Assembly: GCF_900496995.4 (NCBI RefSeq)
Contig: NC_044005.1
Location: 31,260,363-31,324,362 of the forward strand
Length of the DNA stretch: 64,000 bases
Source: Aquila chrysaetos chrysaetos
Lineage: Eukaryota; Chordata; Aves; Accipitriformes; Accipitridae
Direction: 5' to 3'
Part shown: one piece after another, positions 12,605 through 26,100 of the stretch
How positions within the stretch are numbered: position 1 is the first letter of the stretch
Layout of the letters: every line of letters starts with the position of its first letter
Notes under the pieces: generated by a model
What the model saw: only the letters and a program-made list of their open reading frames with translations
Database searches by the model: none
Told to the model about the DNA's origin: nothing
Translations under genes and position numbers: made by a program

Positions 12605-13199
12605 ATATATGGTTTTGGCTGGGATAGGGTTCAATTTCTTCATAGTAGCTTGCATGGTGCTATGTTTTGGATTTGTGGTGAACACAGTGACAATAACACA
12701 GAGATATTTTCGTTGTTGCTGAGCAGTGCTTACCCAGCGCCAAGGCCTTTTCTGCTCCTCACCCCACCCCACCAGCGAGCAGGCTGGGGGTGCACAAGGA
12801 GTTGGGAGGGGACACAGCTGGGACAGCTGACCCCAACTGACCCAAGGGGTATTCCAGACCATATGACATCATGTTCAGCATCTAAAGCTGGGGGAAGAAG
12901 GAAGAAGGGGGGGATGTTCGGAGTGATGGCATTTGTCTTACCAAGTAACCCTTACGCGTGATGGAGCCCTGCTTTCCTGGAGATGGCTGAACACCTGCCT
13001 GCCCACGGGAAGTGGTGAATGAATTCCTTGTTTTGCTTTGCTTGTGTGCACAGCTTCTGCTTTACCTATTAAACTGCCTTTATCTCAACCCATGAGGTTT
13101 TTGCACTTTTACCCTTCTGATTCTCTCCCCATCCCATAGGGGGTGAGTGAGCGAGCAGCTGTAGGGTGCTCAGTTGCCCATTGGGGTTAAGCCACAAAG
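12605..13199 (+). mobile_element. Second solo LTR, a related but distinct subfamily
   Basis: Shares the 5' motif GGCTGGGATAGGGTTCAATT, a central GGGAGGGGACACAGCTGGGA-type block and the 3' GGGGTTAAGCCAC end with the LTR at 1747-2326. Its U3/R interior (about 12890-13060) is different. ATTAAA lies at 13068-13073, followed by a T-rich U5. It is also in plus orientation and also within NUBPL (intron 4), antisense to the gene. The ends are degraded and I could not define a target-site duplication. No viral genes flank it. Confidence 0.8.
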
Positions 13200-14049
13200 A
13201 GACAATTTCAATTCTTGGCTTACTTTTCAGAAGAAGTCTGCTGACTGATACATTATAACAAGTAAAGGCTTACATTTAGTCTCATCTCATCAGGTAAGTA
13301 AAGATCATTATTCCAGGAGATTGTGATGTTACACTACACCTCCTTAGGAGGCATCATGCTGTTGAGGAAAAGCAAAGGTAGCTTATAATTATTAAATATG
13401 AGTATAGTGGATCATGCAACACCCTAGCAAATCTATTTTGAGCTCACTGACTGAGTGAGCACTAATGCAGAGGAGTTGCTCAGAGTTTTCAAGTATCTCA
13501 GATAAGGGGTATGTTGGGGGTTTTTTACCATTTCAAAGGCAAAACAAATACCCAAACATGAGATGAGAACACTAAAAGCTCAGATTTTTCTCCTTGTTAA
13601 AGATTTCCTATTGTACTCAGCTATTTTTGGAACTTGCCAATATAATGGAAGATCAGAGACTTCCTAGAACTACAACTAATTATTTTAATGTTTATCTTCA
13701 ATAAATCTTAATAGTCAAGTCACCTGTATATCCTAACTGGACTTTGGTCATCAAGCAGTAAAGTGGCAATTTTAAGTTTTTCTAAGATGGGACATCAATA
13801 GCTAAATCTAGCAAAAAGTAGAACAATTGTATGATTTTCCAGTTAAAAACATCCTACTGACCTTTCCATGCAGATTTCCAAGTGTTTCCAAAGAGACTAC
13901 CAATGCAGAAGTGTTTGCCAGCACAGATGCCACTGCGAGCTCTGGGCTATGCTCTGAATGTGTCTGTTTCCCGATTCTTAATTTTTATACAAGCCCCATT
14001 TCCATAACACCCAGGCACCCAAAATGAACATTTTTACCTAACAACATGC

Positions 14050-14165
14050 TTCTGAGGTGGGGAATTATTATCTCATGTTACAGATGAGGGAATCAAGACC
14101 TGGACTGTGAAACTTGCTCTAGATTATTCAAGAATCCTGTGGATTTGGAGACCTATGCCGTGTTC
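14050..14165 (-). repeat. MIR/L2-tail-like ancient repeat relic
   Basis: The plus strand reads AATTATTATCTCATGTTACA then GATGAGGGAATCAAGACCTG and AAACTTGCTC. This resembles the reverse complement of the shared MIR/L2 3' region (cctcatctgtaaaatgggg). Diverged; tentative. Confidence 0.45.
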
Positions 14166-15190
14166 CCCCAAGGTTTGATGCTCTAACAGAGCCATGGCTC
14201 CACTTACAGCATCTGCAAGTTGGAAAGCATGTAATGCACAACTGATAAACATCTAGGAGATCTAAACAGTTTAGGTGCATTGCTGAAGTTATGTATTTTC
14301 CCTTGAAATTCCCAAATATGTCTAAAAGAATTAAAATTTTAAAAAGCAAACTGAGGCACAAACAGTGTACAACAGAAAAAGCTGTAGAAAGTTACACTAC
14401 ATATTGTCTGTAAAACCTGGGTCTCTGAATAACATTTTACCATCTCACATTTAAGCATTAAAGCAGCAGCTTTAAAAGTGTGTTTCTGAATAGCACATAA
14501 GTTTAAGTATTCCTTCATCTTTCATAGTGTGTTATTTACATAAAACCCATACTGTAATTCCCCTGCATACATTTATCAAAATTTGAGCAAGTCGATACTT
14601 CTTCATAGTTTATACAAAAGCTAAAGGTTCTGCTGCTGTTTGCACAGCTCAGCTCATCATTGGCTGAGGTTTTCATGACAAATAGCTATTTTCCACCTCC
14701 TCACATCTCAGTGGCATCTCACTGCCTGAAACACAGATGTACAGCACAACAAAACACACAGTCACCATGCTAGTCAGAGAGACACTGCAGAATAGTCTGT
14801 GGATTCCAGTACATTAAACAAGATTATCTGAGACAAACTCAATTAATGTGCCATACATACAGGCAAGCTGAAACAGATTTTCAGCATGGTCACTTGTAAA
14901 ATCTCAAAAATTTTTGCGTCATCTGATTTTTAATTGTGTAGAATTTCATGCTGCAGAGACTACAGAATACTCTATCACAATGTAAGTTAGGACTCCAACG
15001 TACACAGCACCTTCTGTTAATCACAGTAAACACTAATTCTCATTGGCTGTCATTATGTAGAAGTATAAGGAACTTACTTGCTCTTTATTTTGGAAGTCAC
15101 CTCCCAAGTTCAATGTTCTGTAATGGGGGGATCCAGGTTCCAGTCAAGGACACAAAGGCTTCAGACTATACAGGGTTTCCAGCAACAGGA

Positions 15191-15229
15191 AGGGGAGAGA
15201 AGGACGGGGAGAGAAGGACGGGGAGAGTA
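15191..15229 (+). repeat. Short purine-rich tandem repeat
   Basis: About 2.5 copies of a 16-bp unit GGGGAGAGAAGGACGG in NUBPL intron 4. Confidence 0.8.
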
Positions 15230-18200
15230 GCAAAAAGTTTGGGCTTTACTTGTATAAATATAGATGTCTCCTGCCACTCTGGATGCCTTAGGGTGCTGAG
15301 ATTTGTACAGGGTTAGCAGATTTGACAGAGGACATAGGGGAGAGCCACACCTTCTGAAGGGGCTGCTAGATGCAGGCACCATACTCCAGCGTGTTTAAAG
15401 TAGTACTAGTTTCCTAAGCAAAGGCAAGTGAATTCCACTGACAGGGCAGCAAAGGGAAAAGAAATGCGGTAGAGGGGAGCGGGACAAATAGCAACAGGGC
15501 CCCAGGATATCCCACAATAAAACACAGAGACACCAACCTACATCAGAGAGGAAAGGATGCTGTCACCAAAAGGAGGTTCGTCAGTCACAAATTTTAAATC
15601 ATTGTTTTAACTGCTTATGCCAGAAGCCCAGAATATTCTATGGCAAGTGACAGACTAATTGAGACTTCAAGCTTGATTTCACACCTTGTTATAAGTTTAT
15701 TTGCAGGATTGCCCCAGAAATACTGCAATCTGTATTTTAAGCTTGAAGAGCTCTACACAAGGAAGGCTGTGATTTTCCATTACACCCTGCACTAACAATG
15801 TTATCTAACCAGGAACACATCACAAGTAACTTAAACCAAAGCAAACTAGCAATGAGACTCAAAGAGCATTATTCAATGCTCACAGTTCAACTTTAAGAAA
15901 CAAATGCATAAAGAAATGCAGCTTTTCCCAAAAGATTTGCTTCTCATATTCAGTCAGTCTACCAATCCCATTACCTCAGTAGGTTTTCCACTTTTTTTTC
16001 CTCCTGATACACTGCAGAGGAAACAAAGCTCTGTAAAAGCTTTTTCATTAATGGAACTGTTTTGCAGATATGACTTCATCAGTCCTACCTAAAAGCAAAA
16101 GAACTAATTGCTTGCTGGAAGACTATACTTCAAAAGCAAGTCCAGCACAAGTGAACAGCACAGTGATCTAGTCATATCTTTGTTACATTTTAAAGCATTG
16201 GTGACTTGTTAGGTTTAGAATAGTAACACACGACTAGTTTTAAGTATCTTGCCGTTACCTTCCACCACAAATGTTTTCCTTACAATCGTTAAAATAACCT
16301 GCATTTTGAAAAGCCCTCAGACCCCCATGGAACCAAAAAACTTTATTTATAGTGGATCAAAAGCTTTATTAGACTAATTTGGGTGGGAATGAAATAGACC
16401 AATAAAACATCCAGTTCAAGGCTTCTGTCCTGACACACAAAACCTCTGGGAAGGCTCATGTTATCTGAAGCACTGACTTGGTTCTATAAGAGGGGGACTG
16501 CCCAGGTCAGTCACGTAACAATGTGACAGACAACAGTAAAGCAGAACAGTGAGAAGCAGGAACCTGAGGAGCAGACATTCCCTACGCATTACCTTCAATT
16601 CAAGATCTAACTTAAAAAAACATTCCAGTTAACTAAGGACTTCCATTGCTTTCAGAGCAAAACTATGGAACTCAATACATTTGAGTCAATTCAGCCTTTT
16701 TAGGTTCAATATTGTAATCAAGACCCAAAAAAGAGATGTAGGTGAAAAAACATGGAAGAAAACACTGTTCAAAGGATTATGTGTAATTTCAAAAAAAAAA
16801 AAAAAAAAGGCACCTGGACACTGATGACATAGATGAACACTACAGTCAACTTGTTGATTGTCCGCTTAAAGTGTTTCTGTGTATATTAAATACTCCCTTT
16901 TGCATTTCACATGAATCCTGTCATACATCCTTCTGTGATTTTTTTATTGTAACTTCATCACTTGTAAAATGAAGTTCTATACACTTTGCAAGATTGCGAC
17001 CATCAACTAAAGCAAAGAGATTCTAGCTTTTAAACTCTTACTACTGTCACTTTTAACCTCTGGTCACTATAGGGAAAGGATTAAAGTACATTTTTTCTAT
17101 TTTTGATGTATTCCGCTTCATTTCTTTATTCTGAAAAGCCACTCCATTGTACTGTAGAGAAGGGGAAGGAAAAAGTGAAAATACAGCAAGAAACCCACAG
17201 AGAAAAATACACAAAAGTGAAATTGCAAGGTAAAAATATTGACAAAATTCAGAATTATTTACAATTCTTTAATTTTACTTCTAGCAGAAAAGAGGGATGG
17301 AAACACTTATTCCTCTGAAATAAGCAAAAAGGTAAATGTGTTCAGTGTACAAACAAAAAAATGAATAATTTCTTTTGTTTATGTATGTACAATGAAATGC
17401 GTAACTATCATGTTACTATAACAAAACCATTTTGCAATTTAATTCCAATTTGTATAAAAGTTGAACCAGACAAACCACTTTTATCTCTAAGAGTAAACTT
17501 CATAACATAACGAATATTTGCTAGCCATAATCCATAGCAAAACATTTATAATTACAGCACTGCAGGATTAACATGAAGAGTAATACACTTCCGCTTTAAA
17601 GTACTTGAAATGTATTTTTTTCAGGCTACAGTGTTTCAGTAATTTATATTGCAATAGTATTTAGTAAAATTTGATTTGCCACTTATCCAAAAAAGATTGC
17701 TCTCAGTAAGAGGCTTTAATTACTACATTACATTTCTCATTTTATACTTTTTTGCCTTACTTTTTTTGTAATTTTAAGTATGAATTTATGTATAACAAGG
17801 AATAAAATTTTAATAAACTAACCATCTAGAGGTTTTTTATTTTTTAAACAGCAGCTAACAACTGCATGGCTATAAATAATTCCTCACAGAGTTGGGTATC
17901 TTCCACCTCCTTTCCCTTCCAAGTAAAGGTCATCAATTTTTTCCACAAGTGAACTCAACAATAGCTGAATTAATCCAGTTTGAGGTTAATTGTTACAGGC
18001 TTGAGGGCAATAGTCAATGTCCAGAAAAAAAAATATTTAACACTTGAGTGTTCTTCTCATTTTCAACTACCTCATCACATATGAAAGAGCCTCCAAAATA
18101 CAAACCACAACTAGTGACAAAATAATAATTCAGAATGTTGTAACACGTAAGGTGTATGGGACTACTCTACCTCAGCCATCCAGATAAACTGGGTAAGACA

Positions 18201-21200
18201 TCACGAAAAGTAAACCACAGGGTTTCAGTTCAGACTTCTTTCAAAACAGAATCGTAAAGCGTATCATCAGACTATACACAATCTCAGAATCACTTGTTCA
18301 CAAATCAAGAGGTAATGGCAGTAGCTAATACGACTTTTTTGAAAGAATCAAATTTATTTTTTATTTAAATTAATGGTGATGCAGTTCCACTGGCAACGCA
18401 TGATGAAGACAACTTTGAGAAAACAAGCTGTATCTTTAAAATTAAACTCTTATGTAAGATCAAGAAACTTCTTCATGGTTACCTCAATAACTACTCTACC
18501 TATGTAACATTTTCTCTATTTAACTAGTTCACTCCAAATTTTCTATTTATAACCTTCAAGTGGATGCACCACAATCCCTTGATATGGCTATTTCCAGCAG
18601 ACATCTTTAAGCAGTCACAACAGATTCTATTTTAAATTATCACTTTGTTACAAAATTCTGCTATCACAGTCTACAGAATAGCAGACATGTAAGTGTGTCC
18701 CAGTAAAAAAATGCAAGTGTCCATTTCTGACTTTAGAATTTTATCAGTAATTTGATTTCCATAGCTCCTGCAATATTGACTCAATGGGGCCAGCCACAAC
18801 TACTGCTAGCATTCTCTCAGAAATAACTTCTTATTCCAGATTTTGAAGACAGATGCCCACTACTGATCTTTTGAATTTACTATTTTATTAAGAAATAAAA
18901 AAGACACTGAGGATATCATAAAATAGCAACAAAGCTTTGAAACATTGAGAGCACTCAACTGTCAAAGAAAAAAAGCCCACAAAAAACTTCATAATCATTT
19001 AAATTAAGTGAAGAAACGTTATCTTTATCTGGCAAAATGGCAGTATCTTTTTGGTAATATAATAGCTTTTACTTTCTACCAACTAGTTTCAATGGTAGAT
19101 TTTTAAAAAAAGGAAAACAATGAAATTATGCAGTTCACTAAGCCAGAAAACGGCTTTTATAGTAAATTATTTGGGCAAAGAATAGAAGTAATGCTTTTGT
19201 TACTTGTGTTATAAGCGTTGCCCTGTGTATATATTGTAGTTGATGTTAATATTTATTCCATAGTTAGATAATCCTCTATTAACTAATTAAATTCAGTTTT
19301 GAACTTATTAACCAATATTTCCCTGACCATTTAAAGTATTTTGAATGACACCCCATTAAATGTTAGCAGACTTTCCAATGTACTACAGTTTGCAAAATTA
19401 AATTAATAGAGTATCTTCCATTTATACAGACTCTCTCCTCACTAAGAACTCCTAATTAATTTTGAAAACTTAAATTATAGCATAACTATAATAATTTCTA
19501 TTCAGAATTAATAATTGCTGCACAGATTTATTCTGTATGGTACCAGGCATCCCTAATCCCTTTTCAACTGCTACGTGCGAGAAAAGAAATAGAAATCAAA
19601 GAGTGCAAGAGTGCTCAGAACCTCCTAGGATGACTCTACAGATTCATTTTCAAATCCAGGCCTCCCACTGAAGACTTTAAACATAATTTTTGATTGCTAT
19701 GCTATTAAAAAAATGTTTTTAATTGACTTACTGTTATGAATACCTTGTTAATGCACATCTCTAACACAGAACTGCCTGGGTTTGCTCAATTACTGTACAA
19801 AACAATATTTGTTCAGAGTTTATGTTTTACTCTTGAAAATGTAGCAAGAAATCAAAACACAACACTAAACCTCATTATACCAAAATACAAGGGTCACACA
19901 TATTTTTATATCTATACCTGCATATGTAAACCTATATATCCACACCACATACATACACCTTTGATGGATCACTTCCTTGCAAGCTTATCTTATCTGTCAC
20001 TCATTAAAGGAATACCTGAAGTTTACAACTAAAGCTTCCTTGGCCTTCCAAATTCCTATTTTCACAATGAAATTATCTTAATATCAGCTACTTTGCCAAC
20101 AGTTTCATTGTTGTTACCCTACAGCTTCATCAACTCAAGAGTTAAAAGTGCACAGAGAAGTGAACAGAATTCCTGAATACAAACTCTGTCCTGTTATCAT
20201 TCATACTGAATTACTACATGAGTTTCTCAGCAGACTTGTGTAATGTGCCAAGCTTTTGAAATACGCAAATTTATTTTCTGTCAGTTAAAAAATAAGGTAT
20301 CTTCTTAAATCCTAATAATATTTGCTTGTACGTTCCACACAAGTAGAAAGAATACATTTTAGCGATCAAAATGTAGTGCTTACAAGTCAACAGCAGCCAT
20401 TTCAATTGAGGGAAATCCTCCAATTTCTATTACATTGAATTCCTTATTTTTAACAACACTCAAAACGTGTTAAGACAAAAAACTTAGTGTGAATTCTCAG
20501 CTGTACACCCAAAATACCTACAGTCACTGAAACTTGTATACAAACAAAACTGAGCTGCCCTAATATCTGACTGAATATAATCCTAAGTTCTTGCATTCCT
20601 AGCAAGCTAATTTTTATGACCATACGAAATAGACTGGGCAACTTGCTTCTTATTTGTGGCTCATGACATGGATTTAAATTTGGTATGAATTGATAAAATA
20701 CATAGCAAAATGTAGAAGAAGTTCAAAGTTATCTAATCAATTTTTCAGACAGTGAGAAAAAAGAAAAAAGGAGAATCAAATTTTTACCCAATCTCCTTTA
20801 GAAAGGAAAAAGTCAACATCACATAAAAAGGAAAAGACAAGATATGAAGAACTCCACAACATAGTCCCTTTTGTGTTCATATTGCATAATGCACTTCAAA
20901 TGCAAAATTGATAGCAAAAAATCTGTTATGGGAAAACACAGCCTGTATGACATATACCCTCAACAGGGTCCAAAATACAAGAGAATGCGAGAATACTTCA
21001 ATCTGTAACAGGAAGTCAAACTCTACTGATGATACATGAAAGGGTTCAGTTATTTATTTATTACATAACAGAATTATCCTTTGACTTCAAAAAATAAAAC
21101 AGAAACCCAACAAATCAAACCAAGTACTCTCCTTCTCTCTTAGAAATTAATCTAAATAAAGTCTGTATTTGTAAGCTATGTACTTAAATGTACAGAGTAC

Positions 21201-21504
21201 TCGACAGTCACCTGTATAAGCACATGCAGTGCATCCATATATGAAAATACATTACTTTATCCAGAGTAGAGGGTATAAGCATAAGGAGACAGAATTTTAA
21301 TTATATAAGAAATCCTAAGTTTGCCACTTAAAAATTTTTCAGAGGGTAACGTTGAAAGCTCAATAGCTACCCCTTAAATGTATTGGCGCTGCTTCATTCT
21401 GCATGCTTTATACCAAGTGAGAACGTATAGGACAACCACCACCACAACACCCATACATGTGCACAAATTAATATCAGTTACAAATGGACATTCTACAACT
21501 ATAG

Positions 21505-21940
21505 CACAGTAGATGTAGAGGGATGGAGCACCTCTCCTCTGAGGAAAGGCTGAGAGAGTTTGGTTTGTTCAGCCTGGAGAAGAGAAGGGAGACATTATTG
21601 CGGCCTTTCAGTACTTAAAGGGGGCTTATAAGAAAGATGGGTACAGACTTTTTAGCAGGGCCTGTTGCGATAGGACAAGGGGTAATGGTTTTAAACTAAA
21701 CGAGGGTAGACTTAGACTAGATATAAGGAAGAAATTTTTTACAATGAGGGTGGTGAAACACTGGAACAAGTTGCCCAGAGAGGTTCTAAATGCCCCATCC
21801 CTGGAAACATTCAAGGTCAGGCTGGACAGGGCTCTGAGGAACCTGACCTAGTTGAAGATGTCTTGGTCATTGCAGGGGGGTTGGACTCAGTGACCTTTAA
21901 GGGTCCCTTCCAACCCAAACTTATTCTATGATTCTATGAT
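21505..21940 (+). mobile_element. CR1 LINE 3' fragment
   Basis: A 5'-truncated copy of the bird non-LTR retrotransposon CR1. It contains the C-terminal end of the CR1 ORF2, including the conserved KHWNKLPREVLNAPSLETFK block (21753-21812), followed by the short CR1 3' UTR (TTGGACTCAGTGACCTTTAA, GGTCCCTTCCAACCC). It ends in the diagnostic tandem ATTCTATGATTCTATGAT at 21923-21940. A small deletion near 21588 shifts the reading frame, so the fragment is not coding. Low divergence from the familiar consensus suggests a relatively recent insertion. It lies in NUBPL intron 4, antisense to the gene. Confidence 0.92.
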
Positions 21941-23100
21941 AAATAAAGATCATGGCACGAAAGGAAGTGGAAGGAATATTTAAGTTCCATTTTACCCAGC
22001 AATTACCGCCCACAAACATTAATGGGTATTTACAGTTGATTATTTCACTCAAGCCCTTTTATGTCTTATTTGAACTGGTACACGTTCTTGATCCCTCCCT
22101 GTCAACAAGTATTGCCAGCTTGTACTTTCTTCAGTAGGATCCTAGTACTTCTCAATGTGTAGGCCAAGTGTTACAGTGTGAGACTGGTTTTGTCTGTGAT
22201 TACATGTTTTCAGTTTTTATAATTATATGCACTTTATCACAGGACAGGCAAAACAAAGCATTAAACAAATCCTATCACCTCAGTGTCCCTACCACCCCCA
22301 AAAAAAGCACACTCGCTTACACTCAAGAATCCCATGAACAGGGTATCAGGATAAAGCCATTCTTCACTTTCACACTTGGCTGGCCCGAGTGGAAGTTAAA
22401 TTTCTGAAAGGTAAACAGACTTGATGCAACCTTTCTACCTTAGGTCTTCCTTATTTCTCTCCAAACTCTCCTACCTGAATTTGCTTTCCCCCAGACCAGA
22501 ATCCTTCCTACCAAAAGGAAAATTAGGAGTTTTCTCTCCTGTCTTTACCTTCTAGTAGTGAAGTCACCACCACTGCATTCCTAAACACACAACTTCAAAT
22601 AAAAATGAATCAAGTGGCCTGGCATGTTTGGCTGAAGAAAGAGAGATCAAACACAATCAATTCAATGACATCTTATACAAGCTACTGTAATGACCCTTCT
22701 CTTATTTCCTAGAATAGTCTTTTTTTTTTCCTAGACTAGTGTTTTTTGTTTTTTAATTTGGAGGTCTTCTATGGTGGGATCTTGTATAGCAAGTTTAAAA
22801 CTACTGACAATAACCTTCCTTTCCTAGCTACCCTTTCCAGTGTCTGTAGTAATAATCCATGAAACTCCCAAAGTCTGTGGACCAACATAGAAAGAAAGAA
22901 GACCCTGAATATGCTCCTAGATGTACAAGCTAGCTTTGAAAGCAACCTCATTATTAAAAATAAAAAGTTTAAAAAAAAAAAAAAATACTAAGTCTTCATC
23001 TTCTGTTTGCATCCCTTCTGTGCCACACCAACAAAGCACCAATGAGTGGTCCATGCTCATCCCTGTACAAAGATGACAGAAAAAAATCACTTCCACTTAC

Positions 23101-23191
23101 TTCTTGTTAATTCTGGGTTTCCTTTTAAGTTCATCATCTTTGGAATTGAAGGTCCATATATGTCTGCATCAAGTAAACCGACTTCTTTTGT
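23101..23191 (-). CDS. NUBPL: NUBPL coding exon 4 (switch I region)
   Basis: Encodes residues 105-134 plus one base of codon 135: [17 protein letters not shown], then [13 protein letters not shown]. The [11 protein letters not shown] block is the conserved switch I/Walker aspartate segment of Mrp/NBP35-type ATPases, which couples nucleotide state to cluster handling. The acceptor follows a long pyrimidine stretch and reads ccttacacag; the donor is gtaagt. The exon is 91 bp and its phases agree with exons 3 and 5. Confidence 0.97.
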
Positions 23192-26100
23192 CTGTGTAAG
23201 GAATCAAAAAAAAAAGTATTTGTCAAAATGTCTGTCTTCCTTTATGAATTATTAGTTGAGCAAAATTTCAAAACTGCCTATAGAAATAAAAACATGGTCT
23301 TGATTTTAGACATAAGTTATCAGTTCCCTTTTCCTTGCTCTCTAAATTGCAATTGAAGCATGAAATATAACAATGTCTCCATAAGTTGAGCCAGATGTCT
23401 TCACAAAAATCTAGATTTTCAACACAGAATCCTCACTTGCACATTTTCTTACATATAATGTAGACCACAGACTTTATATTAACAAACATTATAAGCAATG
23501 TTCTCTCTACTCCATGTACATTTATGCAGAAATAATATTTAACTTTTTTTAAAAGGTATCGAATTTTATTGTTAGAAAAAACAAGCAATGTTTGTAAATC
23601 TATTCACATTAATGCTGTTTGAATTATACTAGCAACTACAAGGAATGTGAAAAACATAAAAAACATATTTTTATCTTTCATTTAAGTGGCCAGAATAAAC
23701 TTTTGCAGACATTTTGATAAAACTGAAACGCAAGTCTCTGAAGCCAATTAAGCAGGCATAACATTTTAATCAAATGCATTTACACAAAAGAAAGCTAAAA
23801 AATGGGTTTATTCAACTACACATGGTACATTAGGCAATAAACTTTAAATAAAAATTATTTCAACTATGTAGTCTAGACTTGTAAGATTAATTTCTATATG
23901 CTTTTTATAGACATACATACACATTTTGTAGAAATAAAACTATTTTTCCTACAGATGGTAAGACACACTACTAATTACCAAGTTCTGCAAATTAAGTAGT
24001 AAAGAGCAAGCCCTTTAAAGTGCTGAATGTCGAGCTTCTCTAATATAAAAAGCTAACTGTAGTCAACATTTTGCAAAATTGCAAGCAAGTATGTTTAAGG
24101 GCTTGTTTGAAGGGTTAAGGCAGCAATGGGAGCTTTTCCAACAATACCGAATCAGACTTTCACTGTTAGCATTTCAAAATGTGTGCTTCATTTTTTGGAT
24201 GATGCTTTTGTAATTTGATATCAAATATTAAGCCATTTTGTTATCACAGTTTTGATGGGAAAGATGGAGAGAAAGATAAAGGCTCAGTGATAGCTATCAA
24301 GTTTCTGGTTAGAAGAAGAGCGTAACAAGGCTTTTAATGCAAGTATACAGCATCTCTACCCTTGAAAAGGATTTCTAAACATGAAGTACATTCTGTGGCA
24401 TCACAATCTGTTTGTTTGTTTTAAACCAGAAATGCACCTGGATTAAAAACCTAGGTATTCAGGTCACTACTTCTAAATAAATCTGAATTTCAATTAAGAT
24501 AAAGAAACTAACAGAAGCTTAGACACCTGAGAAGCAAGACTGACCCTTTTCATAACATACATAATAATTTGAGTTTGGGGTTTGTTTTTCTGTGGGGGTT
24601 GCTTTCTTTTTTTTCTTCTTCTCTTTAAGCTGTTGATGTTGAACCCTGCAGACACCCTTAACAGCTGAACAATTTAGAGTGTTAAATTTACCTAATATAA
24701 ACCAAATGCATCTTAAATTTTACAACTGAGAAGTAAAATATGCATTACCATACATGATCTACTATGTACTTTGAAAAATAAGTTTTTACTACAAAAAACA
24801 ACCAAATTTGGCTTCAGTCATTCAATGTACTTTTTTATTAAACAGAGCAAAGCATATGTAATTACATGGATTATTTAATTTAGTTTTTTTTAAACATTTC
24901 TTTCTTTATAACATCTTGTGAAAGCTATTACAAAAAAGTTCAGGAGTTACTCTGACAAATTATTCTACTTCTTGCCTACTATATGAAAGCTGTAATTTCA
25001 AAAAGATTGAAAAGACCCACTTTTATGTTAGATTTCAAAGACATCAACAGCAGTATTAGAGTTTCTTTGTTCTCGTACAAAATGCATATTTTAACAGATT
25101 AGAAAGATTCATGACTCCGTCCCTTTATCTGTGTCAGCAGCTAATCAAACCCATCAAAACATCATCTAAGGGCTGTGCCATCTAATTCCTTCTCCAATGA
25201 AAGTAAATATTTGCAGAAAAACCTACATAGTGTTTTAAACCTGACTGACATCCTTTCCCTCAACTTTTTGAGGGTTTTTGCCCCGACAAGGATTGTGACT
25301 ATCCACTGACTGAGTAACTACAATAATCTTACAACTCAGTTTCGTTTTCAGCCTAAAGGGACTGAAGATTTAGGATGATCTAAATTAATTAGATTGATTT
25401 TATGACCTCCTGGGCATAGTCAGATCTTCACCACAGGCCACTTATTCCTAGGAGTCAGCAGGAATGTATCTACAAGTGTACCAAATTTCCTCAAATGAAG
25501 AATAAATACATGCACACTGGGCAAAAATATCCCTCTATTACCTAGGAGGACTTTGCAAATTCAGCTGCTACTCCAAATTACAAAGCTCATCTTTGTTTCA
25601 AGCTAATACAATAAACCTGACAGTTTCTCAAAAAAATTTACCCACTTCCTCAAAAGTAAGAAAGATGCCTGTTTCCAAGATGTACTGCTTTTCTTCGTGG
25701 ATATGGTTCAATAAAACGGTTGTCTTCAAACAGAAAAATAATTAACAGATTCTCCAGTTTCTACAACTCATGTTAATGAAAGCACAAGTGTTCCTGTAAG
25801 CGTGGTGCTTTCTACAGGATTATAGGAGAAAGGTCTTTTGGAAAATCTTTAAATAACTGGCAGAACCTCACTGAAGATAGCCTAAGGTAGGTTTTTTCCT
25901 TCACCAAGCAATTCAATATGTTGGGTAGAAAGAGTTCATACTGCCTAAAAGTAGCAGCTTATAAAGCATTGGCCCAGTAAAATAAGGTTTTGACTTTTGT
26001 TTCTCCCAACTAGCCCTGCATTTGCAGTATGTAAGCATCCCTTGAATACTAATAATAATCCTTTACTCAAGGTTTAATTATCTTGGAAAAGCATTATGGC

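Larger units (their letters stand above)
9376..23100 (-). other. NUBPL intron 4
   Basis: AT-rich intron of about 13.7 kb with gtaagt donor and ttttag acceptor. It carries a solo LTR (12.6-13.2 kb), a MIR-like relic (14.1 kb), the purine tandem repeat (15.2 kb) and the CR1 3' end (21.5-21.9 kb). Between 17.0 and 21.4 kb it is unique-looking AT-rich sequence with no gene that I can see. Confidence 0.9.

Noticed and set aside
12572..12961. 128- and 96-codon frames near 12.7 kb
   Set aside because: They lie within the second LTR and have no viral protein similarity.
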